Source: Pectinophora gossypiella
Lineage: Eukaryota > Arthropoda > Insecta > Lepidoptera > Gelechiidae
Length of the DNA: 64,000 nucleotides
NCBI RefSeq assembly: GCF_024362695.1
Contig: NC_065405.1
Location: forward strand, 1,868,672 to 1,932,671
Reading direction: 5' to 3'
Part shown: positions 63,938 through 64,000 of the stretch, piece after piece
How positions within the stretch are numbered: position 1 is the stretch's first letter
Layout of the letters: each line of letters begins with the position of its first letter
Position numbers and translations under genes: made by a program
Notes under the pieces: generated by a model
Databases searched by the model: none
What the model saw: only the letters and a program-made list of their open reading frames with translations
What the model was told of the DNA's origin: nothing

Positions 63938-64000
63938 CATCATCACCAGCCCATTAACGTCCCCACTGTTGGGGCACGGGCCTTCCCGATGGATGGGAAG
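63938..64000 (-). mobile_element. SINE S3 tail, cut by window edge
   Basis: CATCATCACCAGCCCATTAA and CGTCCCCACTGTTGGGGCAC, the inverse of the S3 end at 58545-58600. The 5S-like part is outside the window. Confidence 0.8.

Overview
The window is a 64-kb piece of an insect nuclear chromosome, almost certainly from a moth or butterfly (Lepidoptera). Genes are split by GT-AG introns, the intergenic and intronic DNA is AT-rich, and the space is crowded with mariner, hAT, RTE-type and other LINE sequence, tRNA-headed SINEs and many palindromic MITEs. Several SINE and LINE tails look like types I associate with lepidopteran genomes; this taxonomic call comes from recognition, not a search.

Four protein-coding genes can be supported. 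(1) A plus-strand gene runs from before the left edge to 29865, with nine visible exons and a 16.2-kb intron full of transposons. It encodes a long acidic, Ser-rich, probably disordered cytoplasmic protein that I cannot name with confidence; it may be a MyRIP/Slac2-like Rab effector. It appears to have an alternative first exon encoding a hydrophobic anchor and an alternative terminal exon. (2) QNG1, queuosine 5'-phosphate N-glycosylase/hydrolase, is complete on the minus strand (35012-32522, four exons). (3) Nup43, a WD40 nucleoporin of the Nup107-160 complex, is complete on the plus strand (35743-40144, three exons). (4) The C-terminal 457 residues of a RhoGAP of the conundrum/ARHGAP18 family lie on the minus strand (45953-41109, eight exons); the N-terminal coding exon(s) were not found.

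QNG1 and Nup43 are head to head across about 730 bp with a DRE-like motif. Nup43 and the RhoGAP gene are tail to tail, with opposing poly(A) signals about 30 bp apart. These genes are unrelated housekeeping or cell-biological functions that share neighbourhood and transcription boundaries, not a pathway.

Region by region: 1-7.3 kb is repeats; 7.3-29.9 kb is gene 1 with a transposon-packed first intron, including a four-level nest at 12.6-17.3 kb; 29.9-32.5 kb is 3' UTR and intergenic; 32.5-40.1 kb is QNG1/Nup43; 41.1-46 kb is the RhoGAP gene; 46-64 kb is mostly repeats with three weak candidate first exons (about 50.9, 61.1 and 61.5 kb).

The most striking single observation is a hAT-type MITE inserted exactly at the 3' splice site of Nup43 exon 2. 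Its 8-bp target-site duplication has copied the acceptor, so one AG now stands on each side of the element.
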